Positions 1 through 8,880 are shown, counted from the first letter of the stretch. The stretch is DNA of 64,000 nucleotides from Pararhizobium capsulatum DSM 1112 (GCF_030814475.1 NZ_JAUSVF010000002.1:982994-1046993), one strand, 5' to 3'. The notes: generated by a model not told the origin, from the letters alone. Translations and numbers: made by a program.

Positions 1-161
1 CCACGCGATCGGCTGATCGTCTTTACCTGGGGAGCGGGATTAAGCTCCTTTGCCACGCCGAGGCACTGCGTCAGCGTTCCCGCCTTGCTTTCCGTAACAG
101 CCCAGATGCAATCGACGTCGGGCTTGCCTTTGCCGGTGTGCGTGCCCTGATCCACACTCAA
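1..161 (-). CDS. ELM1-like (mitochondrial fission ELM1 family) protein, N-terminal part only
   Basis: The reverse strand has an open frame that runs off the left edge of the window. It begins at a TTG at 161, about 8 nt after a GCGAGG ribosome-binding-like stretch; an in-frame GTG at 155 is an alternative. The visible 53 residues contain IWAVTESKAGTLTQCLG, which resembles the N-terminus of bacterial ELM1-like proteins (PF06258), where a W-x-L-T-D-x-K-x-G-x-x-x-Q-x-x-G pattern is typical. In alphaproteobacteria these genes often lie near polysaccharide genes, and the right-hand neighbours here are glycosyltransferase-like. The function of the family in bacteria is not settled. The call depends on one motif. 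Confidence 0.55.
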   Translation of the reverse strand, partial: MSVDQGTHTGKGKPDVDCIWAVTESKAGTLTQCLGVAKELNPAPQVKTISRSR

Positions 162-201
162 GAAATTACCTCGCCTGATGATACATCTGCCGTCCCGGCA
201 T

Positions 202-1116
202 CTAGCCACGTAAGGCAATAGCATTTTCGTTGATGAAATCCACCATCCGCCGATCTTCGATGACGTTGTCCTCGATATACCGGATCGTCGCCAGAACCTT
301 CTGCTGGTATTTTTGCGACGAGCTGTCGAAGGACCAGCCACGATCGAGCTTTTCCTGCAGTTCCTCCTTCGAGCGCGCATAGTAGTGATTCAGCTGGATG
401 AATTCCGAAGAATAGAATTCGCTCATCTTTCGCCCGCGCCTCGAAAATTTCTTGCCCGCATCGTTGACGGTGACGTCGCCATGGTCCCTCGTCTTGAAGT
501 GATGGACACTAACTCCCGTGACTTCGACGGGATCAACGATACATTTGAAGTTGCTGGCGTCGAGATTTTGTCTCATCGGATCGGGCACCCGCATGGTGTA
601 GCTGAGCGATACGGGCTGTGATGGCCGGGAGACGTGGCCACTGTGGCCGAACATATGCCATGGTAATGAGACATTCGGAAAACCGCTCGCGCCCTGCAAG
701 GCACTATCAAGCGTCTGGCCCTTGCGCGGAAGAAGGAACTCATCGACATCGATGAAAGCCATCCACCGATAGCGACCGCCGAAGTTCAATATAGCATGGG
801 CGTAGGCAATGTTCTGGCCATTCAGGATTTCGCCACTGCGGCTGTCCTGCATGCGCATTTTCCAGGGAACGACCGTCAGTTCCGCGGGAGACAGGATATT
901 GCGAAGCACATCGAGTGTCGCGTCCGTCGATCCGTCATTGTAGATATGAAAATGCCGGACACCGACCGCCCGGTGAAAGCGCACCCATTCCTCGATGTAG
1001 GTCTCTTCGTTCTTGACGCAGGCGACGATGGCGATGCCTTGGCGGTTCTTCTCCGGCGCGGGCGGCTCAATCTCTAGTTCCCTTGTAAGATGTCGGTTCG
1101 CCTTCCACCCAAACAT
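202..1116 (-). CDS. Glycosyltransferase, GT92/GT2-like (DUF23 type)
   Basis: The product is a 304-residue probable glycosyltransferase of the GT-A fold. It carries an N-terminal ACVKNEETYIEEWVRFH segment, NDGSTDAT, and the metal-binding FIDVDEFL (DxD-like) near residue 120, all typical of GT92/GT2_4 proteins. A conserved-looking VHHFKTR lies in the second half. I chose the ATG at 1116 because AGGGAG precedes it (spacer about 12 nt, slightly long). The frame stays open upstream to 1191, which would add 25 residues of poor family character. No membrane segment or signal peptide is apparent, so it is probably cytoplasmic or peripheral and acts in surface polysaccharide assembly. The sugar donor and acceptor cannot be read from the sequence. 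Confidence 0.82.
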   Translation of the reverse strand: MFGWKANRHLTRELEIEPPAPEKNRQGIAIVACVKNEETYIEEWVRFHRAVGVRHFHIYNDGSTDATLDVLRNILSPAELTVVPWKMRMQDSRSGEILNGQNIAYAHAILNFGGRYRWMAFIDVDEFLLPRKGQTLDSALQGASGFPNVSLPWHMFGHSGHVSRPSQPVSLSYTMRVPDPMRQNLDASNFKCIVDPVEVTGVSVHHFKTRDHGDVTVNDAGKKFSRRGRKMSEFYSSEFIQLNHYYARSKEELQEKLDRGWSFDSSSQKYQQKVLATIRYIEDNVIEDRRMVDFINENAIALRG

Positions 1117-1299
1117 ATCGCCCAACGGCTCCCTATCATTCCGTTCGCATATAATGCACGTCCGTAAACCAGTCCAGCAGCGCGTTGCCACCTACTCACC
1201 ATTTCAGCGGCGCCCATTGCTTTGCTTTGGCAAGACCAAAGCTTATAGAGGTTGGAACGAGAGGCCGTAAAACACGGCCGAGTTCAGGAATGAAGACGC

Positions 1300-2142
1300 A
1301 TGAACCTGCCCAATCCCATGACGACGGCGAGCTTGAAGACGAATGAAGACTGGCGGACATTATTTTCCGCCTTTTCCCATATCGTCCTGATTGCCAACAG
1401 TGAGGCGACCGATATTGCGGCGCTGAAGAAAGTTTATCCGGATACGGCGCTCTTCGTCTTCTTCAACAAGGTGTACAAGGTCCTGGAGCAGCCTTTTGAA
1501 GGGCACTCTCTGCTGATTTCGCGGGCACAGCCTAACGGTGCCAACATCGTCTACCGCGGGGAAGTCGCTGACGTTGTGAAACTATTGGCGCCGGAGCGTT
1601 TCCTGGGAATCATGAACGTGCGCCTACAAAGGGCGGAGAAGCTGAACACCCAGGAGGACTATCTGAATACGCCGACAGGTCACCTGGACCTGACCGATTT
1701 CTGCGCCGATTTCTATCCTTCCGAAAAAGTGCCGACGACAGGCTTTGCAATAAGTTTTTGGCTGGTCGATCAGAAAATCCCGGCTGAGATCGTCCTCGCG
1801 GGCTTTTCCGCCAAGCGCAGCGTTAAATGGCGGGTCGTTTCCGTCCACGACTGGACGTTCGAACAAGTCTTTCTGCGGCTTTGTGCACGGGCCGGCAAGG
1901 TATCGATGCATGATGGGCTTGCCATCAACAGCTATGCACAACTGGCTTCGCGGTTCCCGGAATTTTCCGGTGCAGAGATTTCGTCGACGTTCGCCGAAGT
2001 TGTCTCCCGTCGGCTGGGCGAGACGGATGCGCAGGTTGACAAACTTATCTCGCTGACAAATGTACTGCGCTCGGCGGACCTGTTTCTTCGGCGGTTGAAG
2101 CCCGGCTTTTTAAAGAAGCGCAAGAGTGAAAAGCAGGACTGA
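1300..2142 (+). CDS. Uncharacterised sialyltransferase-fold-like protein
   Basis: A 280-residue protein that I do not recognise with certainty. The N-terminal VLIANSEATD stretch followed by FVFFNKV looks like the first Rossmann strand of GT29/GT42-type proteins. A later block (TTGFAISFWLVDQ, then IVLAGFS and VHDWTFEQ) resembles the TSG...AL..G...I.L.GF block of the same fold. The C-terminus is basic (KKRKSEKQD). There is no signal peptide. It is followed 30 nt later by another protein with similar features (2173-2919) and sits between glycosyltransferase-like genes, which suggests a role in decorating a surface glycan. The enzymatic assignment is an inference. It could be a non-catalytic or differently acting family member. 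Confidence 0.7.
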   Translation: MNLPNPMTTASLKTNEDWRTLFSAFSHIVLIANSEATDIAALKKVYPDTALFVFFNKVYKVLEQPFEGHSLLISRAQPNGANIVYRGEVADVVKLLAPERFLGIMNVRLQRAEKLNTQEDYLNTPTGHLDLTDFCADFYPSEKVPTTGFAISFWLVDQKIPAEIVLAGFSAKRSVKWRVVSVHDWTFEQVFLRLCARAGKVSMHDGLAINSYAQLASRFPEFSGAEISSTFAEVVSRRLGETDAQVDKLISLTNVLRSADLFLRRLKPGFLKKRKSEKQD

Positions 2143-2172
2143 TAAGCCTTCGATCGAAAGGCGGCACGAAGC

Positions 2173-2919
2173 GTGACGAGAGATAATCATATGGCGTCGT
2201 GGATGGCGGATACGCGCAAGCGGATGTACCGGAATATCAAGTACCGGCTGACCCGCCCAGCACCCCCTACAGCCCCGGCGCCCTTCACGCGGCCGGTAGT
2301 GGTCGTTGGTTCCGCACCCGTCTCGCACAAGCCGGCGGGGTGGGAGCCGGAGTTTGCCGTCATGACCATTAACGGTTCACAATCGGTTATCAAGTCCTGG
2401 GGCATAGCGGCGCCGGATATCACCTTCCTGCAATTCAACCAGATAGAAGGGACAAACACGAACGCGGTGGAGGTTCGACGGGTCCTGTCCGGGAAGCGCA
2501 CAGGCGCATTGTACGTCTTTCTCTGGCGCAAGGACGATCGGCCGCGGCTTGAAAAAGGGTTGCGCAACTTCGATTTCAGGTATGACAGCCTGCAGATCGT
2601 TGACCGTTATGAACGAATGGCGCTGATGGACCGCGTTGCCGGCGTCAAGTCGCTCGAACTCGACACGGAATCGAAATGCTCGAACGGAATGAATGCGGTG
2701 TTGTTTGCGCTTCACAATGGTGCGCCCGCCGTCATCATCACCGGCATCAATCCCAATTTGGCGGGTCACGCCTACAATCGGGAGGGACTGGTGCGCGCGC
2801 ATGTGCAGATGGACAAGCAGATCGTCGCGAAGTTATTGGCGGATGGGCGTCCTTTGTACACTGCGGATCCGGCGGTTTCCGAAGACATGGGGATCCCCCT
2901 ATGGACCGGCATGATATGA
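2173..2919 (+). CDS. GT42/GT29 sialyltransferase-like protein
   Basis: The product is 248 residues from a GTG at 2173 (AAAGGCGG upstream); the ATG at 2191 is an alternative start. After a basic N-terminus it shows VVVGSAPVSH (Rossmann start), APDITFLQFNQ, SNGMNAVLFALHNGAPAVI followed by ITGINPNLAGHAYN, and a C-terminal Y-T-A-D...GIPLW segment. This order resembles the CstII/GT42 sialyltransferase fold, in which an (S/T)-G-x5-A-x2-L-G-x3-I-x2-G block is diagnostic. It is clearly paralogous to the opposite-strand gene at 2973-3686: both end with GH(A/S)YN..G..R......D, then ELSEHVGIP or AVSEDMGIP. Substrate unknown; probably a surface glycan. Confidence 0.72.
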   Translation: MTRDNHMASWMADTRKRMYRNIKYRLTRPAPPTAPAPFTRPVVVVGSAPVSHKPAGWEPEFAVMTINGSQSVIKSWGIAAPDITFLQFNQIEGTNTNAVEVRRVLSGKRTGALYVFLWRKDDRPRLEKGLRNFDFRYDSLQIVDRYERMALMDRVAGVKSLELDTESKCSNGMNAVLFALHNGAPAVIITGINPNLAGHAYNREGLVRAHVQMDKQIVAKLLADGRPLYTADPAVSEDMGIPLWTGMI

Positions 2920-2972
2920 CTATCGTTCCCTTTCTCGCGCAAGCCGCGACGATCAGCGAGCGTGTCGGTATT

Positions 2973-3686
2973 CTACGGTGATCTCGTTAGGATCGGCGGA
3001 CTTGAACCGGAGATGTCGGTGTAAGTCCGGGCGAGCGGAATGCCGACGTGCTCGGACAGTTCGCGTTCGGTCGTAAACACATTTCCCCGGTTTCGCAGTT
3101 GAGTGAGTACGAAGGTATCCTCCTCGATCTGACGTCGCACACTTCCCTTGTCATTGTAGGAATGACCCATCTTAGTCAGGGAAAAGCCGGACAAGGTCAC
3201 GGACGGTACACCCATATAAAGTGCATAGCAGAGTGCCGCGACACCGTTAGTCACCTTGCCGACGTCACCGACATCTGCCGGCAGCCCGCCGCTGACAAGC
3301 TGAACAATCGCTTCGCGGTCGCTCTTCGTGGCACGCATCAGGCTCTTGTATTGAACGCTTGGCTTGAAAAGGAGCTTGACGCGCATGATCCACAACGGGC
3401 GTGTATGCAGCCACAAAAGCCCGCGCGTTCTCACAAAGGGATGCTCTTCCCAGGATTTCTTTTTCTTACGAAATGTCAGGTCCGCCGGTGGCAATCCCAG
3501 CATATTTGCCATTTTCCCGGAATTGTTGATATCTACGCGGGCACAGTGCCGGAGGATATCCTCGGGGAGTGTCGGATCAGGAGCGGAGCCAAACAGAAGC
3601 CACGGCTTGTCCAAAATCCCAAGATTGACGAGCCACCTGCGGTGTTCCGTGCGAAAAGACTGAAGATGATCGGGTTGCGTGATCAA
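2973..3686 (-). CDS. GT42/GT29 sialyltransferase-like protein, paralogue of the 2173-2919 gene
   Basis: A 237-residue product whose architecture matches its convergent neighbour: LLFGSAPDP start, PPADLTFRKKK, then TNGVAALCYALYMGVPSV, LSGFSLTKMGHSYNDKGS and a terminal ELSEHVGIPLA. The two genes end 54 nt apart on opposite strands. A divergent promoter region shared with the acyltransferase gene (start 3852) lies upstream. I infer a glycosyltransferase-like role in surface polysaccharide modification. The conserved GHSYN may supply a functional histidine, by analogy with the general base of GT42 enzymes, but this is not proven. Confidence 0.72.
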   Translation of the reverse strand: MITQPDHLQSFRTEHRRWLVNLGILDKPWLLFGSAPDPTLPEDILRHCARVDINNSGKMANMLGLPPADLTFRKKKKSWEEHPFVRTRGLLWLHTRPLWIMRVKLLFKPSVQYKSLMRATKSDREAIVQLVSGGLPADVGDVGKVTNGVAALCYALYMGVPSVTLSGFSLTKMGHSYNDKGSVRRQIEEDTFVLTQLRNRGNVFTTERELSEHVGIPLARTYTDISGSSPPILTRSP

Positions 3687-3851
3687 TAACGGCCTGCAGA
3701 GAAAGCTTTTATACAGCAGGAAAATTTAGACCAAGTTTTTCCCGAAAGTGCTAGAGGTTTTTTCGCCTGTGCACCGGGTCTTCCCGCCAATTCCAACGCA
3801 TCGCGCAGGAATCTACGTTCGAGACTGGACGGGAACACCGGTTTTGTTGCA

Positions 3852-5900
3852 ATGCATGGCAAGACCGCCCCTGGCGGGGCGCAGAACTCGAAATCGGATA
3901 AAACATTGGCCACCAGGCATCTAGAGTACAGGCCCGATCTCGACGGGCTGAGAGCGATCGCAATTCTGCCGGTGCTATTCTTCCATGCCGACCTGGCCTG
4001 GTTTCAGGGCGGGTTCGTCGGCGTCGATGTCTTCTTTGTGCTCTCCGGTTTCTTCATGGCGCGAATCATTCTAGCCGATCTTGAGCGTGGCGACTTCAGT
4101 TTCTGGCAATTCTATCTGCGGCGCATCCGCCGCATCCTGCCGGCATTGTTCACCATGATTGCTACCACCGCTGCCGTCGCATGGTTTCTACTCATGCCGA
4201 AGGAATTTGTGTACTTCGCAGAGAGCGTCAAAGCCGCCGCGATTTTCACGTCCAACATCCTTTTCCGGCGCGAAAGCGGATATTTCGACATCGCGGCTGA
4301 AATGAAGCCGTTGCTTCACACGTGGTCGCTGTCGATCGAGGAACAATTCTACATCCTCTTCCCGATCTCGCTTTTCGCAGCCCATAGATTTGCGCGAAAG
4401 CACATGGCTGCAATTCTGTTGGCGGTGCTTCTGGTTTCGCTTGCCGCGAGCAGCTGGGAGGTTTTCCGCTCGCCTGAGAAAGCCTTCTATCTTCTCCAGT
4501 TCCGTATATGGGAGTTGTTGACCGGGTCGCTGGTCGCCTTGGTTCCGCGCCCGAACTATCCTGCAGCCCTGTCGAAATATCTTAGTCTCCTAGGGATAGG
4601 CGGCATTCTGCTTGCGGTATTCTTGTACTCTTCAGATATTCCATTCCCAGGTTTATATGCCGCCCTTCCCTGCTTCAGCACGGCGCTGGTCATCCACGCG
4701 CGCTGTAGCGACGGGCTGCCGGCTGTCATTCTCAACAATCGTGCCTCAATTGCCATCGGTCGTATCTCCTACTCGCTCTATCTTTGGCATTGGCCGTTGA
4801 TTGTTTTTGTTCGATTTGCGGTTGGCCACGATCTGACGATCGTGAACAGCCTGCAAGTCATCGCCGTCTCTTTCGGGCTCGCCTATCTGTCGTGGCGGTT
4901 CATCGAACAGCCAGCGCGCTACGGCGTTTGGGCGTCGTCCCGTACTGTGATTTTCGGCTTAAGCAGCAGCGCAGTATTAGCATCCGTCGTCTTTGGGATC
5001 ACGGTCAAAAATCTCGAGGGAATTCCGCAAAGGCTGCCGCAAGACGTCTATCAGCTCTATGCAGCAACCTATGACAAAAGCCCGTTCTTCTCCGAGGCGT
5101 GCTTCGCGGACTCCGATGGAAAGGGTCTCTCGCCTGATGCCATCCGTGCGGGAAAGCTCTGCACAATGGGCACAGGCGACAAGGAAAAGATCCAGTTTCT
5201 CGTCTGGGGCGATTCCCATGCTGCGGCGATCGCGCCCGCCATCGACAAGGCGGCGCGCCAGAGTGGAACGTCAGGCCTTTTCGTCGGGCGAGCTTCCTGC
5301 CCTCCGCTTCCGGACGCGGCTTTCGGACCGCAAGCAGTGCTCGACCGATGCAAAGAGTACAACAATGCGGTCGTGGACCTGATCCGGCGGCGAAAATTTC
5401 CTTTTGTCTTCCTGGCGGGATATTGGCCGAAATACGTTCACCGGACAGAATTGCCGGGAGAAGGAGTTTATTTTGATGCCAAGATCAAGCCGGACTTCTC
5501 CGACTGGTCAGCGCCCGTGGAGGCAAGCCTGCGCAAAACCATTCAGGAGTTTTCTGATCAACGGACCCGGGCGATTCTTGTCATGGATGTTCCTGAAACC
5601 GGCCTCATGGCCCCTGAGGCGCTTGCGCAGGCTAAAATGACGGGTACGACATTGGAAATAGCCCCGCCCATTGGATATACGGTGAGACGACAAGCGCTTG
5701 CCAGACAGATCTTAAATACAATCTCTAAAGATACCGGATCTATACTTGTAGATCCTATGACGTATTTATGTGACATACAGAAGTGCAGAGTCATTATTGA
5801 TGGAAAAGTAATGTACCAGGATGAAGATCATCTATCACGTCAAGGAGCAGAAATACTTTCACCTATTTTCGATTCAGCGTTTAAAGTTATTCTGCGCTGA
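3852..5900 (+). CDS. OafA/YrhL-type acyltransferase with C-terminal SGNH domain
   Basis: The product is 682 residues, full length for the acyltransferase-3/SGNH fusion class. Residues ~25-370 form a multi-pass membrane domain with the family signatures RPDLDGLRAIAIL and HTWSLSIEEQFY. Residues ~400-680 form a periplasmic SGNH-hydrolase-like domain with FLVWGDSHAAAI (block I, Ser nucleophile) and DEDHLSRQGA (block V, D-x-x-H). Proteins of this type move acetyl or other acyl groups across the inner membrane onto LPS, exopolysaccharide or Nod-factor-like glycans. The neighbours are glycosyltransferase-like genes, which supports a surface-glycan acceptor. The start at 3852 places a short basic, cytoplasmic N-terminus before the first membrane helix. 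The last ~200 bases are more AT-rich than the rest. Confidence 0.9.
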   Translation: MHGKTAPGGAQNSKSDKTLATRHLEYRPDLDGLRAIAILPVLFFHADLAWFQGGFVGVDVFFVLSGFFMARIILADLERGDFSFWQFYLRRIRRILPALFTMIATTAAVAWFLLMPKEFVYFAESVKAAAIFTSNILFRRESGYFDIAAEMKPLLHTWSLSIEEQFYILFPISLFAAHRFARKHMAAILLAVLLVSLAASSWEVFRSPEKAFYLLQFRIWELLTGSLVALVPRPNYPAALSKYLSLLGIGGILLAVFLYSSDIPFPGLYAALPCFSTALVIHARCSDGLPAVILNNRASIAIGRISYSLYLWHWPLIVFVRFAVGHDLTIVNSLQVIAVSFGLAYLSWRFIEQPARYGVWASSRTVIFGLSSSAVLASVVFGITVKNLEGIPQRLPQDVYQLYAATYDKSPFFSEACFADSDGKGLSPDAIRAGKLCTMGTGDKEKIQFLVWGDSHAAAIAPAIDKAARQSGTSGLFVGRASCPPLPDAAFGPQAVLDRCKEYNNAVVDLIRRRKFPFVFLAGYWPKYVHRTELPGEGVYFDAKIKPDFSDWSAPVEASLRKTIQEFSDQRTRAILVMDVPETGLMAPEALAQAKMTGTTLEIAPPIGYTVRRQALARQILNTISKDTGSILVDPMTYLCDIQKCRVIIDGKVMYQDEDHLSRQGAEILSPIFDSAFKVILR

Positions 5901-6360
5901 TATCACGTCGTCGTCGACCAACTCTTGGGGGACAATATCCCATCCGAAACACGTGCATCTTTGCAAGTCGCGGCAGATGGTATTCCGGGGGCGGAACGGA
6001 AAGTCAGTTGCTGGAAACTAATTTTGCGCCGTTAGAGGGGGTCAATAATATAATCTCTCCGGCCAATACAGTGGTCTGTTGCGAGTGCCAGTATCGGTCG
6101 AATCAAATCCAGCCGCAGGCGTGGGGCACGGTTCCAAATGTTGGGGAAGGAGCTCCTTTTTTGCGCCGACGCGTTATTGGGTACTTGCAGCCCGGGGCAA
6201 AGGTATATCTTGTAGGAGCCCTCGAAACTTCTTTCTCACGAGAGACAGAAGGATTACAGCGACGAATTGTAGGCAGTAACCCATGAGGGTATAAACCCGG
6301 GGTACTCACCATTTGCCTCACCGCTGTTGGCGCAACGGAAACTTCAGAAACGGAAAGATT
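5901..6360. other. AT-rich intergenic stretch with no convincing gene
   Basis: This 460-nt interval between the acyltransferase gene and the GT8-like gene is lower in GC than the surrounding DNA. Short frames occur on both strands but none has a ribosome binding site, a recognisable motif or typical codon use. I see no strong hairpin. It probably carries the promoter of the downstream gene at 6361, but no clear -35/-10 pair was found. Confidence 0.5.
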
Positions 6361-7047
6361 ATGACGGAAACTGCTCATATATATATCGGTTTCGACAGCA
6401 AAGAAGTTGTCGCTTATCACGTACTTTGCCAGAGCATCTTAGAAAAAAGCTCCATCCCGGTTTCGTTCACGCCAATCGTCTTAGACAATCTCGGAAAAAT
6501 CTTCACGCGTGAACGCAATCCATTGCAGTCAACGGAATTTTCGTTTTCGCGTTTCCTTGTCCCTCACTTGAGTAACTATGAAGGCTGGTCACTGTTCGCC
6601 GACTGCGACATGCTGATGCGCACCGACATTGCAAAGCTTTGGGAGTTGCGCGATGACCGTTACGCGGCGATGTGCGTTAAGCATAGCTATGTTCCAAAAG
6701 TCGAGACGAAATTTCTTGGCCAAGTTCAAACAAAATACGAGAAGAAAAATTGGTCAAGCGTCATCCTTTTCAACAACGCCAAATGCAAAAAACTGAATCT
6801 TGACTATGTTAATACTGCTACCGGTCTTGAATTACACCAATTCAAATGGCTTGAATCAGAGGATTTGATTGGCGAACTGCCTCCGAGCTGGAACTGGCTG
6901 GTGAACGAATACGAACATAGTGAAGACGCTAACCTCGTCCATTTCACAGATGGTGGCCCCTATTTCGAAGAGTATAAAAATGATGATTACGCGCAGGAAT
7001 GGTTCGCAGCCCGCGATCGCGTTCTTCATGTAACCCAACGGAAATGA
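6361..7047 (+). CDS. Glycosyltransferase, GT8-like (galactosyl/glucosyltransferase fold)
   Basis: The product is 228 residues from the ATG at 6361, preceded by GGAAAG at a short spacing; the frame is open further upstream but with no sensible start. The protein opens with IYIGFDSKE, carries FADCDMLM (a DxD motif at residues 81-83) and later NWSSVILFNNAKC, WNWLVNEY and LVHFTDGGPYF. This matches the order seen in GT8-like and related small sugar transferases, where the DxD binds Mn-UDP-sugar and the late HxT/DGGP block contacts the acceptor side. It is probably cytoplasmic. Its AT-rich codon use (for example HIYIGFD encoded by A/T-rich codons) differs from its neighbours and suggests lateral transfer with the preceding AT-rich spacer. 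Confidence 0.8.
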   Translation: MTETAHIYIGFDSKEVVAYHVLCQSILEKSSIPVSFTPIVLDNLGKIFTRERNPLQSTEFSFSRFLVPHLSNYEGWSLFADCDMLMRTDIAKLWELRDDRYAAMCVKHSYVPKVETKFLGQVQTKYEKKNWSSVILFNNAKCKKLNLDYVNTATGLELHQFKWLESEDLIGELPPSWNWLVNEYEHSEDANLVHFTDGGPYFEEYKNDDYAQEWFAARDRVLHVTQRK

Positions 7048-7350
7048 CGACTCCGACCGCTCGTGGTCTCCTTTACCAGCGCTAATGTTGTGCGCGAGCG
7101 GTCGATACATGCTGCAAGACGGGCGATAGCGGCCTCCAAATCACCTGCCCGCAATTTCTCGATGATTCGATATCTTCGTGATAGGGGCGGTCAGTGTGAG
7201 GCGGCTTGACCGACAAATGGGTCCTGAGCCCCGCGATCTTGGCCTGCAACGCCGAAGGCCGCGGCAAGTTTGCGCTCGGACAATTGCTCGCCGAGCGGCA
7301 GTTCACCGGCGACGACAAGTTCTCTGAGCTGGGCCGCCGCCGTTCGGCAC
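7026..7350 (-). pseudogene. Remnant of a GntR-family (FadR/FCD type) regulator
   Basis: Two separated pieces of a GntR regulator are readable on the reverse strand in different frames. Around 7220-7350 an HTH-like stretch reads LRELVVAGELPLGEQLSE followed by RKLAAAFGV. From about 7170 down to a stop at 7026 the end of an FCD ligand-binding domain reads YRIIEKLRAGDLEAAIARL, then AACIDRSRTTLA. The middle of the gene (over 100 codons) is missing and the frames do not join, so this is a deletion remnant. It overlaps the 3-prime end of the GT8-like gene and lies directly upstream of the XRE-cupin regulator. Confidence 0.6.
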
Positions 7351-7612
7351 GTTGATGAAAAGCTCTTCCTAGCGCCCGAAAACATCGTCCGGGTGCCGCA
7401 CACGGTGATCTCCCGTGTCCAGATCAGCCTGCCGACATCCTCGAGCTCATCAATGTCGCGGCCAGCACCATGGACGATCATGCCGCGAAATGCCAAAAAT
7501 TTTCCAAAGGGTGATGATTCCTTCGCCGCGGCGTCGATTTCCCACAGCAGGATAAATTTCTTCCGAATAACGAGTTGTTTCCTGTAGAGAACATATCTCA
7601 TAGGAGATAGCG

Positions 7613-8281
7613 ATGACCGATAAGAACGAGAAGAATGGACAGAAGCAGGCCATCCTGTCCCAGGACCCACACCGGGTTCGCGAGCCCCGGGAAAATAACC
7701 TGGAAATGGCGATCGGCCACGAGGTCAGGACCTATCGCAAGGCGCTCGGCATCACCGTTACCGACCTCGCAACCGCGACCGGCATTTCGGTAGGCATGCT
7801 GTCAAAGATCGAGAACGGCAATATTTCGCCCTCTCTGACCACGCTGCAGGCATTGACCCGAGCCCTCGGCGTGCCGCTCACGGCCTTCTTTCGCCGATTC
7901 GAGGAACCCCATAACGCAACCTTCGTCAAAGCCGGAGAGGGCGTGAACATCGAGCGGCGCGGGACACGCGCCGGGCATCAGTACAGCCTGCTCGGGCACA
8001 TCGCCAACAATACCAGCGGCGTCACTGTCGAACCTTATCTCATAACGCTGACGACCGAGTCCGATGTGTTCCCGACGTTCCAGCATGAGGGCATGGAGTT
8101 CCTGCACATGCTGGAAGGCGAAGTGGTATACCGCCACGGCGATCAACTCTACACCATGCAACCGGGTGACAGCCTGTTCTTCGATGCCGATTCACCGCAC
8201 GGACCGCAGGAACTGGTTCATCTGCCGGCTCGTTACCTATCTATCATCAGCTACCCGCGAAAGCGGAACCAGGCCGGTTGA
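7613..8281 (+). CDS. XRE-family transcriptional regulator with C-terminal cupin domain
   Basis: The product is 222 residues from an ATG with AGGAGA five bases upstream. An XRE/Cro helix-turn-helix occupies residues ~25-85 (VTDLATATGISVGMLSKIEN). A cupin_2 sensor fills residues ~125-215, with GMEFLHMLEGEVVYRHGD and SLFFDADSPHGP showing the two cupin motifs. Regulators of this class (PuuR/SutR-like) usually control small-molecule catabolism or transport by binding an effector in the cupin. It is convergent with soxG and faces the methylated-amine island, so it may regulate that island or its own promoter region, but no operator was identified. Confidence 0.85.
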   Translation: MTDKNEKNGQKQAILSQDPHRVREPRENNLEMAIGHEVRTYRKALGITVTDLATATGISVGMLSKIENGNISPSLTTLQALTRALGVPLTAFFRRFEEPHNATFVKAGEGVNIERRGTRAGHQYSLLGHIANNTSGVTVEPYLITLTTESDVFPTFQHEGMEFLHMLEGEVVYRHGDQLYTMQPGDSLFFDADSPHGPQELVHLPARYLSIISYPRKRNQAG

Positions 8282-8307
8282 TTTATTTTTGAGACCAAGC
8301 AGCCGCT

Positions 8308-8880
8308 TTACCTCAGCGTTTTCGCATCCACGCCGAACTCCAGACTCATCTGGATGAGTTCGTCCCACAGGCTCTCAGCAAAACCGCGCAGCACCAGGAG
8401 TTCGAAGCTTTCCGGCCCAGTTCGGGCGATCAGCGCCGAGATATGGCCGATCAGCGTCATTGCCGAATGGCCGACCGGGAAATTCGACAAAGCAAGATCG
8501 ACGGCTGTGCCCTTGGCGAGGACCGCTTCGACGGACGCGCCACTGATGCCGATCCGGATGCGGCCGTGGCCTTGATCAGAAATCGAAGCCTTGCCATCCA
8601 GCAGCGGTGTCTTGCCGAAAATTTCTGCAGCGGAAAGAGGCGCATCACCAACGACAAACCATTGGCCGGGGCCATAAGGACGCACCGCATGAGGGGTGCC
8701 ATCGCTGACCGTTGGGATCAGGCTCCGCAGGTTGCCGTTTCCAAGCGCGGCCAGAACCTGCAGCACGTGGCCTTCCGGCAGGGCCGCAAGGGTAATCCGC
8801 TTATCGGGTGACTCTGCGCCGAACGAACCGGACTTGGCATCGGCAAGGGCAGGACGGTGGAGGAGCGCAAAATCAACCAT
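8308..8880 (-). CDS. soxG: Sarcosine oxidase gamma subunit-like protein (N-methylglutamate dehydrogenase subunit MgdD)
   Basis: A 190-residue protein with the size and character of SoxG, the small GcvT-like gamma subunit of heterotetrameric sarcosine oxidase (DEIFGKTPLLDG-like and SNFPVGHSAMTLIGHIS segments). Its start overlaps the end of soxA by 8 nt, so it is the last gene of the soxB-soxD-soxA-soxG operon. The gamma subunit is structural, bridging SoxA. Because the operon lies beside glxBCD-glnT, the complex is more likely N-methylglutamate dehydrogenase, in which case this is MgdD. The family is divergent, so synteny carries much of the call. Confidence 0.87.
   Translation of the reverse strand: MVDFALLHRPALADAKSGSFGAESPDKRITLAALPEGHVLQVLAALGNGNLRSLIPTVSDGTPHAVRPYGPGQWFVVGDAPLSAAEIFGKTPLLDGKASISDQGHGRIRIGISGASVEAVLAKGTAVDLALSNFPVGHSAMTLIGHISALIARTGPESFELLVLRGFAESLWDELIQMSLEFGVDAKTLR

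Noticed and set aside
6008..6286. 92-codon frame between the acyltransferase and the GT8-like gene
   Set aside because: No ribosome binding site, motif or gene-like composition in an AT-rich spacer.
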